Below are positions 1 through 7,652 of a DNA stretch of 53,537 bases, piece after piece. The notes under the pieces are model-generated. The model saw nothing but the letters and a program-made list of their open reading frames with translations. It searched no databases and was not told the DNA's origin. The stretch is from Candidatus Caldilinea saccharophila (GTDB lineage Bacteria > Chloroflexota > Anaerolineae > Caldilineales > Caldilineaceae). Made by a program: the position numbers and the translations under genes. Where the stretch lies: the NCBI GenBank assembly GCA_016710365.1, contig JADJVW010000068.1, positions 1 through 53,537 of the forward strand. The letters run 5' to 3'. Each line of letters begins with the position of its first letter. Within the stretch, counting starts at the first letter, position 1.

Positions 1-246
1 CCTGGGGCAGCAGGGCGCTCTGAATTAGCCTGTCGCGGACAGGGTTTGCCCCGTCGGGTCGATAGGGTAAGTAAATGACTCTACCCCCTCCTGCCCGTTG
101 GAATCATTAGCCATCGACTAGCGAAATGCCCTGCTGACATAACGCACAGCGGACGGCCAGCATTAGGTTTGGTCAGATCTTTCACGTCGTCAATCAGCTT
201 TGCCGCGGTGTCAGCCTCCTCGGAAAAAGAGACCGGCGCTTAGCGC

Positions 247-529
247 TCACTTCCGGCACCGGCGGGCTGCGGAGTTGTCGGTTTCCATGAGCAAGAATCC
301 GACCGTCACCTCAAGCGCTTCTGCTACCTTCTGTAGCACCTCACGCGATGGGATACGATGATTATTCTCGATTTGCGATATATAGACGTTGCGCACGCCC
401 ACCGCTGCCGCGAGGTCATGCCCGTTCATCTGCCGGCGACGGCCCTCGCTATCCTGCACCGACTTCTGCCTATGCTCCCAGGCTATTTCGAACCTATTGA
501 ATCGTTGCTGTATGTGCCCATACCCTCAT
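247..529 (-). CDS. XRE/Cro-type HTH repressor (one apparent indel)
   Basis: This is a small DNA-binding protein, probably the phage repressor, acting on operators in the adjacent divergent promoter region. The unbroken frame (247-459) contains a classic helix-turn-helix, DLAAAVGVRNVYISQIENN, followed by RIPSREVLQKVAEALEV as in XRE/Cro proteins. Removing one base from the CCC at 523-525 joins it to an ATG at 529 and gives an N-terminus MRYGHIQQRFNRFEIAW, about 93 residues in all, so I prefer that start. No Shine-Dalgarno is visible before it. Further downstream, in another frame (about 60-215), open sequence with EEADTAAKLIDDVKDL suggests that a second indel may cut off a longer C-terminus. 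The DNA-binding call is solid; the repressor role is inferred from its divergent position. Confidence 0.75.
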
Positions 530-590
530 CTGGGCGCGCCTGGCTATAGTTTCCGTAGTAGCCAACATTTAACCTCCCCCGCTAAAGCCA

Positions 591-620
591 GTGACATATT
601 ACATATACCCATGATAGGAT
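591..620 (+). promoter_or_regulatory. Candidate rightward early promoter with operator-like sequence
   Basis: GTGACA at 591-596 and TAGGAT at 615-620, 18 bp apart, resemble sigma70 -35 and -10 boxes upstream of the ORF at 666. The spacer contains TACATATACCCATGATA, which resembles the spacer of the strong leftward promoter at the far right end (53345-53373). It sits between the repressor and the first + strand gene, where an operator is expected. Confidence 0.45.
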
Positions 621-665
621 TATCCATGCAGGCTAAATTTTAGCGACGATCGGAGGAGCGAAAAC

Positions 666-1134
666 GATGGAACAGACGACGATTAAAGAATACGTACCTG
701 GCAGACCCCCGCCAAACGATGCGCGAGTGCAGGCCACCGTGAACGGCTGGCGATGCGGCGTACGGTGTGCTGGTGACTAAAATCAGCAAGTCGGGCGACG
801 CACGCCTATTTGCTGGACATGACCAGCGGCCAGGAGCTTTGTCAACATCCAGCTTGACGCAACCATGACACCCCTCAGTAGCACCACCGACACTGAGGCT
901 GTGCCCGATTGGCCCCAGAGCGGTGCAATCCACGTCCGCGGTCACCCGAGTGCACGCAAGCTCGCCCCGTGCGTGGCCTGCATGGTTGATCCGCGGCGTT
1001 GCGCGTGCGCGGTGCTGCCGGAAGCGGCGCTGCTGGCGCACAGCGGCGCGCGGGCTGGCGTGGCGAATGGCGGCGGGGAAGTTCCTGCGGCTGCGCTGGC
1101 TCACGATATCTCTCCTGTTTTAGTTCTGGAATAG
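666..1134 (+). pseudogene. First rightward gene, hypothetical, broken by several indels
   Basis: An ATG at 666 follows a good ribosome-binding site (GGAGGAG, 651-657) and reads MEQTTIKEYVPGRPPPND before stopping at 779. The neighbouring frames then carry coherent peptides in order (AAYGVLVTKISKSGDAR, YLLDMTSGQEL, VNIQLDAT) and reach stops at about 1123-1134, directly before a terminator. The most economical reading is one gene of about 150 codons with three or more single-base errors. I do not recognise the product. Being the first gene after the repressor-proximal promoter, it could be an early regulator, but no motif supports that. Confidence 0.4.
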
Positions 1135-1136
1135 AC

Positions 1137-1169
1137 AGCGCCACCGGTGGCGTATCGGTGGCGCTTTTT
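1137..1169 (+). terminator. Rho-independent terminator
   Basis: AGCGCCACCG (1137-1146) and CGGTGGCGCT (1156-1165) form a perfect 10-bp stem with a 9-nt loop, followed by TTTTT. It ends the first short + strand transcript. Confidence 0.8.
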
Positions 1170-1315
1170 CTGTAATCCTGCGTTGGCGGGTAAAGGCGGA
1201 ATGACGCCGGTAGCGGCTGCGGCCGCGGCGATGGCGTCATAACCCCTTGGTAGCACCGTACTTCGGCTCCGTATTTTTTCTGCATTATTTTGACCCAAAA
1301 TTGTAAGGTAATGAG

Positions 1316-1636
1316 ATGCCTCAGATTGACACACCGATTGCATTGTTGGGTTGTCTTGGACCCGCACCGCCTACGCTGCTCTACTCAGCTCCAGAACCGG
1401 GCGCAAATTTACGGTGCGACACACCTGGGTCACGGTGGTGGCCGGCGTGTTGATCGTGTTGGCGTGGTACGCCGTAACCGACGTTACAAGCGCGCTGTAT
1501 GTGCTGGCGTTCTTCGTGGCCGGCGGGGCGCCCATGATCGTGCGCTCCTGGTGGCTGGAGGTCGCCTACCGCAACGAGGTACAACCGGCTGCGGCAGGAG
1601 GAGGATTTGCGGGCACAGCGCGAGGACTACGAATAA
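1316..1636 (+). CDS. Small membrane protein (two apparent indels)
   Basis: The ATG at 1316 follows AAGG and reads MPQIDTPIALLGCLGP. After a frame change near 1415 the sequence continues with a strongly hydrophobic stretch (VTVVAGVLIVLAWYAVT, then ALYVLAFFVAGGAPMIV), i.e. two transmembrane helices. A second shift near 1580 gives a charged tail ending EEDLRAQREDYE and a TAA at 1634-1636 that overlaps the next ATG. The repaired length is about 106 residues. The function is unknown. The tight TAATG overlap with the next gene supports co-translation and the repaired reading. Confidence 0.5.
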
Positions 1637-1971
1637 TGGCGTCCACATCGCAGCCGGCACCGAAACGCGGGGCACCGCGCGGGCAGCGGCCCATGTCGAG
1701 CGGTGCCGCGCGCCTGGTTGACGATGCCGTGGCCAGCCTGATTGCGATTTTGGCAAGGCGGAAAGCATCAACCGGCAGAGCGACCGCATCGACCGTTGGG
1801 CCGACCAGGAATCGAGGCGCTGCAGTTCGGGTAACGCCTTTGTCCGCCGAGCAGATGCTGCTCAACATTCGCAATGCAACGGCAACGCAGCGGCACGCGG
1901 CGGTGGACATTAAAACGACGGCCGGCGATGCGCGGGCGGCGTTGAGTGCGGCACGGCGAGGGGAGTATTAA
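1636..1971 (+). CDS. Hypothetical small protein upstream of the primase
   Basis: The ATG at 1636 overlaps the previous stop. The frame is open to 1971 (about 111 residues), but part of it (about 1745-1845) reads better in another frame (ESINRQSDRIDRWADQE, then IEALQFG), so two compensating indels may be present. The C-terminus SAEQMLLNIRNATATQRHA is helical and charged. The gene ends against the RBS of the primase gene, which suggests one operon. No family is recognised. Confidence 0.45.
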   Translation: MASTSQPAPKRGAPRGQRPMSSGAARLVDDAVASLIAILARRKASTGRATASTVGPTRNRGAAVRVTPLSAEQMLLNIRNATATQRHAAVDIKTTAGDARAALSAARRGEY

Positions 1972-1972
1972 T

Positions 1973-2740
1973 GTGAGCGTTGAATCAGCCAAGCAGTATC
2001 GCCAACTGGCGACGAAATACAGAGGCTACGGCTTCAACCTGGTGCCGCTGGGCAGCGACAAGCGACCGGCCATGACCGGCATAGCGACCAGCGGCGGCAT
2101 CATGCGCTTCCGCTGGGATGACTGGCAGCAGACAAAGCAGACGGATCCGCTGTGGGCGCAGATAAAAAAGCATGAATGGTGGGTGGATGTCGCAGGGCTG
2201 GGCGGCGTGTGCGGCCCGGTGAGCGGCGACATGGTGTGCATCGATTTTGATACGCCCAAGGACCGCACCGACCTGGTATTCCCATTTGAACTATTAGAGC
2301 GATTTTTGCAGTGCGTAGGACTGACCGATTCTCTATGGATCGTCGATACGCCCCGCGGTGGCTACGTATGGGCGCGCTGCGCCGGGCTGGAAATCGAGAA
2401 AGGCAAATTCGACCGCCCGGCGCTGGGGCTGGACGGCGGCTATCACATCGAACTGCGTTGGACCGGGCACTATGCCGCCTTGCCGGAATCGCAGCATCCC
2501 AACGGCGTGTACCAGTGGCGCAACGACGAGCCGCTGACGCCGCCGCCGGCCGTCGACCGTGACGCGCTGCTGACAGCTTACGCGGCGGTCACGAAGGAAC
2601 CCGAGGCGAAGACGGCGCCAGCCAGTGTGCACGCCAACGGCAATACGCCGCACACGCCCGGACAGGGTTACGCCGCCAGGCGCTCAGCGAAGAGCTGCAG
2701 GGTATTCGCTCCGCACCCAGCAATCGTAATGATGCGCTGA
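1973..2740 (+). CDS. Primase-polymerase (Prim-Pol/AEP) domain, N-terminal part of the replication protein
   Basis: This is the N-terminal part of a phage replication protein that should synthesise primers. I chose the GTG at 1973 because GAGGGGAG lies just upstream and the Prim-Pol fold starts directly after it (YRGYGFNLVPLGSDKRP). Metal-binding acidic residues are visible in CIDFDTP (D91 and D93), followed by WIVDTPRGGYVWAR and a histidine-containing strand (HIELRWTGHYAALPE), the usual archaeo-eukaryotic primase order. After about residue 225 the frame breaks. The next frames contain RNDALNAAAFSLGQLVGAG, typical of the region that follows Prim-Pol domains in phage primase-helicases. The reading frame is therefore almost certainly continuous with the helicase part downstream in the real genome. 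Confidence 0.8.
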   Translation: MSVESAKQYRQLATKYRGYGFNLVPLGSDKRPAMTGIATSGGIMRFRWDDWQQTKQTDPLWAQIKKHEWWVDVAGLGGVCGPVSGDMVCIDFDTPKDRTDLVFPFELLERFLQCVGLTDSLWIVDTPRGGYVWARCAGLEIEKGKFDRPALGLDGGYHIELRWTGHYAALPESQHPNGVYQWRNDEPLTPPPAVDRDALLTAYAAVTKEPEAKTAPASVHANGNTPHTPGQGYAARRSAKSCRVFAPHPAIVMMR

Positions 2741-3621
2741 ACGCCGCCGCCTTTTCGTTGGGACAGCTCGTGGGCGCAGGCGCCTGCCGGAGAGAGCGAA
2801 GAGCAGGCGTTAAAGCAACGGCGACCGACGGGTGGGCCCCGGCGGCCGCGAGGGCGATCGCCACTATTCGCAGCGGCTTGCGCAGCGGTAGGCATAAGCG
2901 GCCGTGCCGCTCAACGCACGGCTACAACCGCGGCGCTGAGGCGGATCTACCGGCTGCCGCGGTGGATCTGCCGGGACGCAGCGGATCGGACGAAGTGCCC
3001 ATCTCACGCCAAACACGAGACATGGCCCTATGCCATCCGCAAGGGGCGCATGGTCTACCTGTTTGAAACCAAAGACGACGTAGATGCAAAGCCCATCGCC
3101 GATTTTACCGCCACCATCGCCGAGGAAATCAGCGACGAATACGGCAACGTCCATTTTGTGATCGAGGGCGCGGCTTGCGACGCGGGGCGTTCCGCTGCGA
3201 AATCAGCGGGCAGGACTTCGGCTCTGACGTTAAGCTGTTGGCCACACTGACGCGCCACTGGCGGGCTGGACGTCGTATACAACGCCATGTCGCCCCATCT
3301 GCGTCCGGCTATCGGCAAGCTGACGACGGTCGAGGACCGCCCCCAGCGCACCCGCTACTACCGCACCGGCTGGCAGGATGACAGCTACACGTCATTCCTG
3401 ATGCCGAACATGGACGATACCACGCTCATCAGCGTGCCGCGCCAGATTGCCTACACGGCGCCCAATCCGCAGGCTGACATTGAACTGGGGCTCATTTCGC
3501 TGACCCACCTGGTCGACGCCATGCCGGCGACATTGACGGCGCCTGTGATTGGCGGGCTCTTCATGCCGCCGATGCTGCGCCCGGCCAGCCTGGGCAATGA
3601 GCGCAGCGGTGTTCATCCGTA
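2741..3621 (+). pseudogene. Central part of the primase-helicase, split by indels
   Basis: Here the replication gene continues in alternating frames: ALNAAAFSLGQLVGAG and IATIRSGL (to about 2890), RTKCPSHAKHETWPYAIRK and VYLFETKDDVDAKPIADF (about 2980-3170), GQDFGSDVKLLATLTRHW, and then an unbroken frame 3287-3622 (SPHLRPAIGKLTTVEDRPQ to MLRPASLGNERSGV). At least four single-base errors are needed to join them. The last frame leads directly into the Walker A motif of the helicase after one more shift at about 3617-3621. This is a linker plus the start of a D5/DUF927-like helicase module rather than a separate gene. Confidence 0.6.
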
Positions 3622-4758
3622 AGCCGCACCGGCAGCCTCAAGACATCGTGGGCACAGACGGCCATGTGTCTCTATGGCCCAGGCTTTGCCAGCAATGACA
3701 ATCTGCTCAAGCTGGGCGAGGGCGCCACCCGCAACGCCATCATGGCTTTTGCTGCCCATGCCCACGACCTGCCGCTGCTCATCGACAACTACAAGCCCAA
3801 CACCGGCAACGGCAAAAATGATTTCGTCAACCTGATCCACAACATCCTCGAGGGCGGCGACCGCAAGCGCAGCAGCCGTGATGGCGAGCTGCGTGACACC
3901 AAGCTCGTACGCTGCATCCCCATCGTCACCGGCGAAGACCTGCCGCGCGACGACGCCGCCAGCATCGCCCGCATTTTGCTCGTGACGTTCGAGTGGCAGC
4001 GCGGCGAGCCCAACGATGCCCTGACCGCCGCGCAGGAGAACAGCGAACACCTCTGCGCCGTGGGCTGGGCCTGGATTGAATGGCTGCGCTCCGACGAAGG
4101 CCGCGCCGCTGCCAGGGCCGCCGGCAAGGCGTTCCCCAAGCTGCGCACGGAATGGGCGACGCGGCTGGCGAAGATCGAGAAAGACAGCGCCAACATCGCC
4201 CGCGTGGCGAGTAACCTGGCGGTCAATCAACTGGCATGGGAACTGGTATGCCAGCACCCGCAGATAGGCCCGGCGCTGCGTTCGTATAGCCAGGCCCATG
4301 CACAAGGATTGAAGAGCATCGCCCGCACGATGGCAAAGAGCACGGTCGAGGCGCTCGAGGCGCACCAGTACCGGGCGGCGCTGCGGGAACTGCTGGGCAG
4401 TGGGCAGTACAAACTCATCGAGCGCAGCATCGGCAAGCCCAACGACTACGAACGGGATCGGGTGCTGGGCTGGGTGGACAACGGCGGCATCTACCTGATG
4501 CCGGCCATTACCCTCAACGCCATCAAGCGCCTGGTGGGGCCGGCACAGATTGTCATATCGCCACAAACCTTGTACGGGCAGATGGAACAGCTAGGCTGGC
4601 TGGCAGGGACAGGGGGGAGCCAAACCACCAAACTCATTTCGATCGGCGGCGAAAAGCAGCGTGTGCTGCACTGGCTGCCTAACGTGCTAGAAGAAGTGGG
4701 AAATAACGACTCAGCACTGGACGAAGGCGACGAAGCATGTACAACACTCGGTCTGTAG
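3622..4758 (+). CDS. Replicative helicase part of the primase-helicase
   Basis: This is the ATPase half of the replication protein. Just inside the open frame lies a Walker A motif, RTGSLKTS (about 3625-3648). It is followed by LPLLIDNYK (Walker B-like) and LVRCIPIVTGED (sensor region) and then DDAASIARILLVTFEW. A downstream ATG at 3664 would exclude the Walker A motif, so it is not the true start. The C-terminal third (AITLNAIKRLVGPAQIV, YGQMEQLGWLAG) looks like a winged-helix end domain. Fused to the Prim-Pol domain upstream, the whole protein would be about 920 residues and would act at the origin-like repeats that begin at its stop codon. Confidence 0.75.
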   Translation, partial: SRTGSLKTSWAQTAMCLYGPGFASNDNLLKLGEGATRNAIMAFAAHAHDLPLLIDNYKPNTGNGKNDFVNLIHNILEGGDRKRSSRDGELRDTKLVRCIPIVTGEDLPRDDAASIARILLVTFEWQRGEPNDALTAAQENSEHLCAVGWAWIEWLRSDEGRAAARAAGKAFPKLRTEWATRLAKIEKDSANIARVASNLAVNQLAWELVCQHPQIGPALRSYSQAHAQGLKSIARTMAKSTVEALEAHQYRAALRELLGSGQYKLIERSIGKPNDYERDRVLGWVDNGGIYLMPAITLNAIKRLVGPAQIVISPQTLYGQMEQLGWLAGTGGSQTTKLISIGGEKQRVLHWLPNVLEEVGNNDSALDEGDEACTTLGL

Positions 4759-5042
4759 TAACCGAAAGTCAGTTACCGGTAACTGAAAATCACGGCAGAG
4801 TAACTGACTTTCAGTTACCGCAAATCAGCGTTTTTGCCGCCCATTTGCCCGCACTTATGCCGTTCGTCCAGTGTGCGCGGCCAAACATAGTGGATCTAAT
4901 GCTTAGAGTAACTGAAGTAACTGACTTTGTAGTGAATAGAGAGGTTCGTCACGAAACCTCCAAAATAATAGATATTTTATTTGTATTTTCGTACTTTTCT
5001 AAAATTCTCTCTATCGCGGAGAAAGTCAGTTACTTCAGTTAC
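4758..5042. other. Probable replication origin with iterons
   Basis: Eight perfect copies of the 8-mer GTAACTGA or its complement occur at 4769, 4779, 4800, 4811, 4908, 4917, 5026 and 5035, plus a variant GTAACCGA at 4758. They are arranged as inverted pairs: 4769-4786 is an 18-bp perfect palindrome, and 4800-4818 is a pair with a 3-nt spacer. A strikingly A+T-rich stretch (4961-5006) lies between the last two clusters. Together with its position directly behind the primase-helicase gene, this is the usual layout of an iteron origin with a DNA-unwinding element. The origin role is inferred. Confidence 0.65.
4908..5042. repeat. Long inverted repeat around an AT-rich core
   Basis: The 21 bp at 4908-4928 are the exact reverse complement of 5022-5042, and each arm contains two iterons. 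A second inner pair, ATAGAGAG (4936-4943) and CTCTCTAT (5007-5014), extends the symmetry. A near-palindrome (4941-4960, arms GAGGTT and AAACCTC) lies inside. The structure could extrude as a cruciform. Confidence 0.85.
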
Positions 5043-5073
5043 CGTGCAGGTTTCGAGGCCCAGGAGGTGTGGA

Positions 5074-5526
5074 ATGGGTAGCAAATCGCCCCTCTCCCCC
5101 GCCTCCCCCGACGCCCTCCTCCTCGGCATCTGGTGCGCCGATGGCCACGCGGCAGCCACCGGCGCCATCCGCGACTGGGCCGGCAACACGCTGCCCGACG
5201 CCCTGTCCCTCACCGGCGAACCTTGGACAGTCCTTGTACAAGCTTTGACGGCCGCGGAGGTCATCGACGCCGGCAGCGTGATCGTGCTGACCAACGATGC
5301 GACCCTCGTGCGGGCGCTGTCGCCGCCGTTCACGCCCCCGGCCCCCACCCAGCGGCAGCGCATCTTCTACAGCCGCACGGAATGGGTCGACGTGGGGTGG
5401 GGCGGCGATGTGGAGCAATGGCGGGCGCTGCAGTTGCTGGGCGGCACCTGGGGCGGCCGGTTCAGGGCGATGCAAGTGGACGATTTACCGAAAGCGAGGG
5501 AATTATGGGAGCAGTCGCAACACTAG
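5074..5526 (+). CDS. Hypothetical protein, weakly RNase H-like
   Basis: 150 residues from the ATG at 5074, which follows AGGAGG at ideal spacing. This start also lies outside the iteron region; earlier in-frame starts would run through it. The pattern ALTAAEVIDAGSVIVLTNDA followed later by WRALQLLGG and RAMQVDDLPKARELWEQS is reminiscent of an RNase H-like alpha/beta order (strand with Asp, helix, C-terminal helix), but catalytic residues cannot be placed with confidence. Its stop overlaps the next gene. Its origin-proximal location suggests a replication-associated role. Confidence 0.65.
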   Translation: MGSKSPLSPASPDALLLGIWCADGHAAATGAIRDWAGNTLPDALSLTGEPWTVLVQALTAAEVIDAGSVIVLTNDATLVRALSPPFTPPAPTQRQRIFYSRTEWVDVGWGGDVEQWRALQLLGGTWGGRFRAMQVDDLPKARELWEQSQH

Positions 5527-6188
5527 AACGAACCGATAGCAAAGTAGACACCCGGCGCATCGACGCCGCCCGCGCCGCCGCCGTCGTGGCGCTAGGCAAT
5601 GCCTACCTGCCGCACGAAGTCGAGCAGCCGGGCGGGGCGCCACCGCTGCTGCTGTGCTGGGCCGGGCGCATCGCCAGGGCCTATGACAAGTTGGCGACGG
5701 CGCGTGAAGACGCCCGGCGGCGCGGCAGTAAAGATGACCCGGCCGTCAAGGCCATCGAGGCCGCCATCCGCAAACTGGAAGCCAGCTACACTGCCGCCGC
5801 ATCCGCCGCTGAGGACGCCGCGTCCACCTGGGCAGCCCTGGCGACGGCCGCCGGGCAAAGCATCGATCCCGCGTCCATCTACCCGCCCGCCTGCACGTGC
5901 GACGGCTGCAAGACGGCGGCGCTGTGGCACGACCACAACGAAGCGCGCGGCAAGTACAGCGATGCGCTCTATGCCCTCCTCGCCCCCGAACCCAGCGCCC
6001 GCCCGCCGCTGTTCCAGATGCTGGAAGACTTTACCAAGAGTGAGCAGGACCGCGACCGCTTTTGGGCGGCAATGAAGGGGCTCTATGCCAGCGCCAAGGG
6101 GTATGACGCGGCGTGCAAGGCGGCCGGCGTGCAAGCTAACTGGCGCATGGCGATGGCGCCGTGGGTGGCGAACCTAGCATGGCGATGA
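5505..6188 (+). CDS. Hypothetical helical protein
   Basis: 227 residues. The ATG at 5505 lies within the end of the previous gene and follows GAGGG, so the two are probably translationally coupled. The sequence is rich in Ala and charge and largely helical (KAIEAAIRKLEASYTAAAS). It has one small cysteine cluster, CTCDGC, next to histidines (WHDHNE), possibly a metal site. The C-terminus is basic and aromatic (NWRMAMAPWVANLAWR). No family is recognised. Confidence 0.6.
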   Translation: MGAVATLERTDSKVDTRRIDAARAAAVVALGNAYLPHEVEQPGGAPPLLLCWAGRIARAYDKLATAREDARRRGSKDDPAVKAIEAAIRKLEASYTAAASAAEDAASTWAALATAAGQSIDPASIYPPACTCDGCKTAALWHDHNEARGKYSDALYALLAPEPSARPPLFQMLEDFTKSEQDRDRFWAAMKGLYASAKGYDAACKAAGVQANWRMAMAPWVANLAWR

Positions 6189-6352
6189 AGAAGGCAGCGG
6201 AAGCGTGCGCCAACCGGCGGCGCTGCATGGGTCGCCAACCGCCCACCGGAAGGCACTGGCACTGCAAGGCCGCGAAGCAGCTGGCGCAGGAGGTTGTGGC
6301 CGGCCGGTGCCGCACGTCGCCGCCGCCGAAGTGGCCGCAGCGCAGACGGTAG
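6179..6352 (+). CDS. Short basic hypothetical protein, uncertain
   Basis: A possible 57-residue product (MAMKKAAEACANRRRCMG...) whose ATG overlaps the preceding stop as in neighbouring couplings. It is Arg/Lys-rich with four cysteines and no known fold. It overlaps the frame of the nuclease gene below, and an indel may have separated what is really the N-terminus of that gene. Confidence 0.3.
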   Translation: MAMKKAAEACANRRRCMGRQPPTGRHWHCKAAKQLAQEVVAGRCRTSPPPKWPQRRR

Positions 6353-6746
6353 AGCGACACCAGCGGACTGATGCCGAGAACCACTGCGAACCGTCAGCCA
6401 AGGGAAAGCCGGCGCGGCGAAACTCGTCGCGCCATTTCGAGGAATTGTGGCGGGCGCTGGGAAGGGCGGCGCTGACCAAGGAATAACAAGTTTTTGGCGC
6501 TCGAACAGCCGCTGGCGCATGGATTATTACCACGAAGCCACCCGCACCGCCATCGAGATCCACGGCGGCGTGTGGACGCAAGGCCGCCACACGCGTGGCC
6601 GTGGCTATCTCGAGGATCTGGAAAAGATGAACGCTGCGCAGATGCTGGGCATCCGAGTGCTACAACTCGGCACTGGCCAGGTAGACGACGCCCATGTGGG
6701 TGAGATTGCCGACTACGTAAGAAGACAAGCGAAAGGAGCCCGCTAA
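6205..6746 (+). CDS. PD-(D/E)XK-type endonuclease (one apparent indel)
   Basis: The C-terminal part (frame 6447-6746) reads NSRWRMDYYHEATRTAIEI, then HGGVWTQGRHTRGRGYLED, then MNAAQMLGIRVLQL. This is the D-x(n)-E-x-(H/G) core followed by the GRHTRG segment seen in small phage nucleases of the restriction-endonuclease-like (Holliday-junction-resolvase-like) fold. D528-type numbering cannot be given because the start is uncertain. The preceding frame ends RHFEELWRALGRAALTKE, which joins naturally to this part if one base near 6486 is corrected. The stop overlaps the next ATG (TAATG). A role in recombination or branch resolution during replication is inferred. Confidence 0.65.
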
Positions 6747-7000
6747 TGCTAGGACTAGGCAACACCCGCGTGAACCAACTGGAAGCCGAGAACCGCCGCC
6801 TGCGTGCCGAGCTGCTGGCGCAGACGCAACGGGCAGACGCGCAAAGCCGCATCATCGCCAACCTGCAACGGGAGAACGAGACGGCTGCGCTCCAGCTCGC
6901 CCAGCTGGCCGCCGTCGCCACGGTCGCCACCCAGCAGGCGCAGGCCGGGCGGGGATTCATCCTCAACGAGAATCCGCTCGATAGGGTGTGCAGGAACTGA
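6746..7000 (+). CDS. Small coiled-coil protein
   Basis: 84 residues. The start overlaps the previous stop. Residues 8-65 form a heptad-type coiled coil (VNQLEAENRRLRAELLAQ and onward), so the protein probably oligomerises or is an accessory factor. No catalytic motif is present. It has the same codon style as its neighbours. Confidence 0.7.
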   Translation: MLGLGNTRVNQLEAENRRLRAELLAQTQRADAQSRIIANLQRENETAALQLAQLAAVATVATQQAQAGRGFILNENPLDRVCRN

Positions 7001-7025
7001 GAAAGTAAGAAAGGACAAGTGACCT

Positions 7026-7307
7026 ATGACCTACACTGCCCGCCGTACCCTGCTCTACGTCGTGATTGTTGCGCTTGCCGGCGCTGTCCTCTGTGTGGCG
7101 TTTGCCGCCATTGCCAGCGCCGATGATTGCACAGGCCCGCAATGTTGTGCGCGCGAACCCAGTGGGGCCGCAGAGCCGGCACCGTTGCCGCATTTGTACC
7201 TGCCCACCGTGCAGCGCAGCATGCCGGCCATGAGCGCAGAGTTCACCCCGGCGCAGCCGGTGGCGACCGTGACACCTGACCCACCAGTAACAGGAGATGT
7301 ACAGTGA
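7026..7307 (+). CDS. Exported small protein with signal peptide
   Basis: 93 residues. The N-terminus is a textbook signal sequence: Arg/Thr start, hydrophobic core LLYVVIVALAGAVLCVAFA, then AIASA-DD as a likely cleavage site. The mature part is short with a CTGPQCC cluster and a Pro-rich tail. It would act outside the cytoplasm or as a membrane-anchored peptide. The stop TGA overlaps the GTG start of the next gene by 4 nt. Confidence 0.65.
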   Translation: MTYTARRTLLYVVIVALAGAVLCVAFAAIASADDCTGPQCCAREPSGAAEPAPLPHLYLPTVQRSMPAMSAEFTPAQPVATVTPDPPVTGDVQ

Positions 7308-7651
7308 CCTTTGACGAATACCAGGCGGCGGCAATGCAGACGGCAAACCCTGACCTAGACGTTTACTATGCCCTTGCCAAGTTGACGGTGGAAGCGGCAG
7401 AGGCGTTGCAACTGCATTGCAAAGAGGAGTATCACCACAAGATGTATGAGCGACCAACGATGGTTGAGGAGCTAGGCGACGTACTCTGGAACCTTGCATT
7501 GGCTGCGCAACTGTTGGGCATGTCGCTCGACACCATCGCCGCCGCCAACATCAGCAAGCTGCGCCGGCGCCACGGCGAGAGCTACAATGCAGCCCACTAC
7601 CAGCCGCCCATGCTGGATGACACGGCCGCCACGCAGGAAGGTGCACGGTAA
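7304..7651 (+). CDS. MazG-like nucleotide pyrophosphohydrolase
   Basis: 115 residues, GTG start at 7304. It matches the all-alpha NTP pyrophosphohydrolase family: MTFDEYQAAAM at the N-terminus, EAAEAL (E30, E33), then VEELGDVLWNLA (E55, E56, D59) that completes the EExxE...ExxD metal site, and SLDTIAAANISKLRRR at the end. The enzyme hydrolyses dNTPs or alarmone-like nucleotides. In phages such enzymes are thought to tune nucleotide pools or blunt starvation or abortive responses. It is coupled to its neighbour by a GTGA overlap. Confidence 0.85.
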   Translation: MTFDEYQAAAMQTANPDLDVYYALAKLTVEAAEALQLHCKEEYHHKMYERPTMVEELGDVLWNLALAAQLLGMSLDTIAAANISKLRRRHGESYNAAHYQPPMLDDTAATQEGAR

Positions 7652-7652
7652 C

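Noticed and set aside
3613..4566. A 317-codon frame opposite the primase-helicase
   Set aside because: Mirror frame of a GC-rich gene; the + strand frame carries Walker A and other helicase motifs.
4737..5081. A 114-codon open frame with repeated VT-rich peptides (VTESQLPVTEN, VTEVTDF)
   Set aside because: The peptides are just translations of the iterons and the AT-rich core. The ORF overlaps the helicase end and the next gene's RBS, and the repeats are better explained as an origin.
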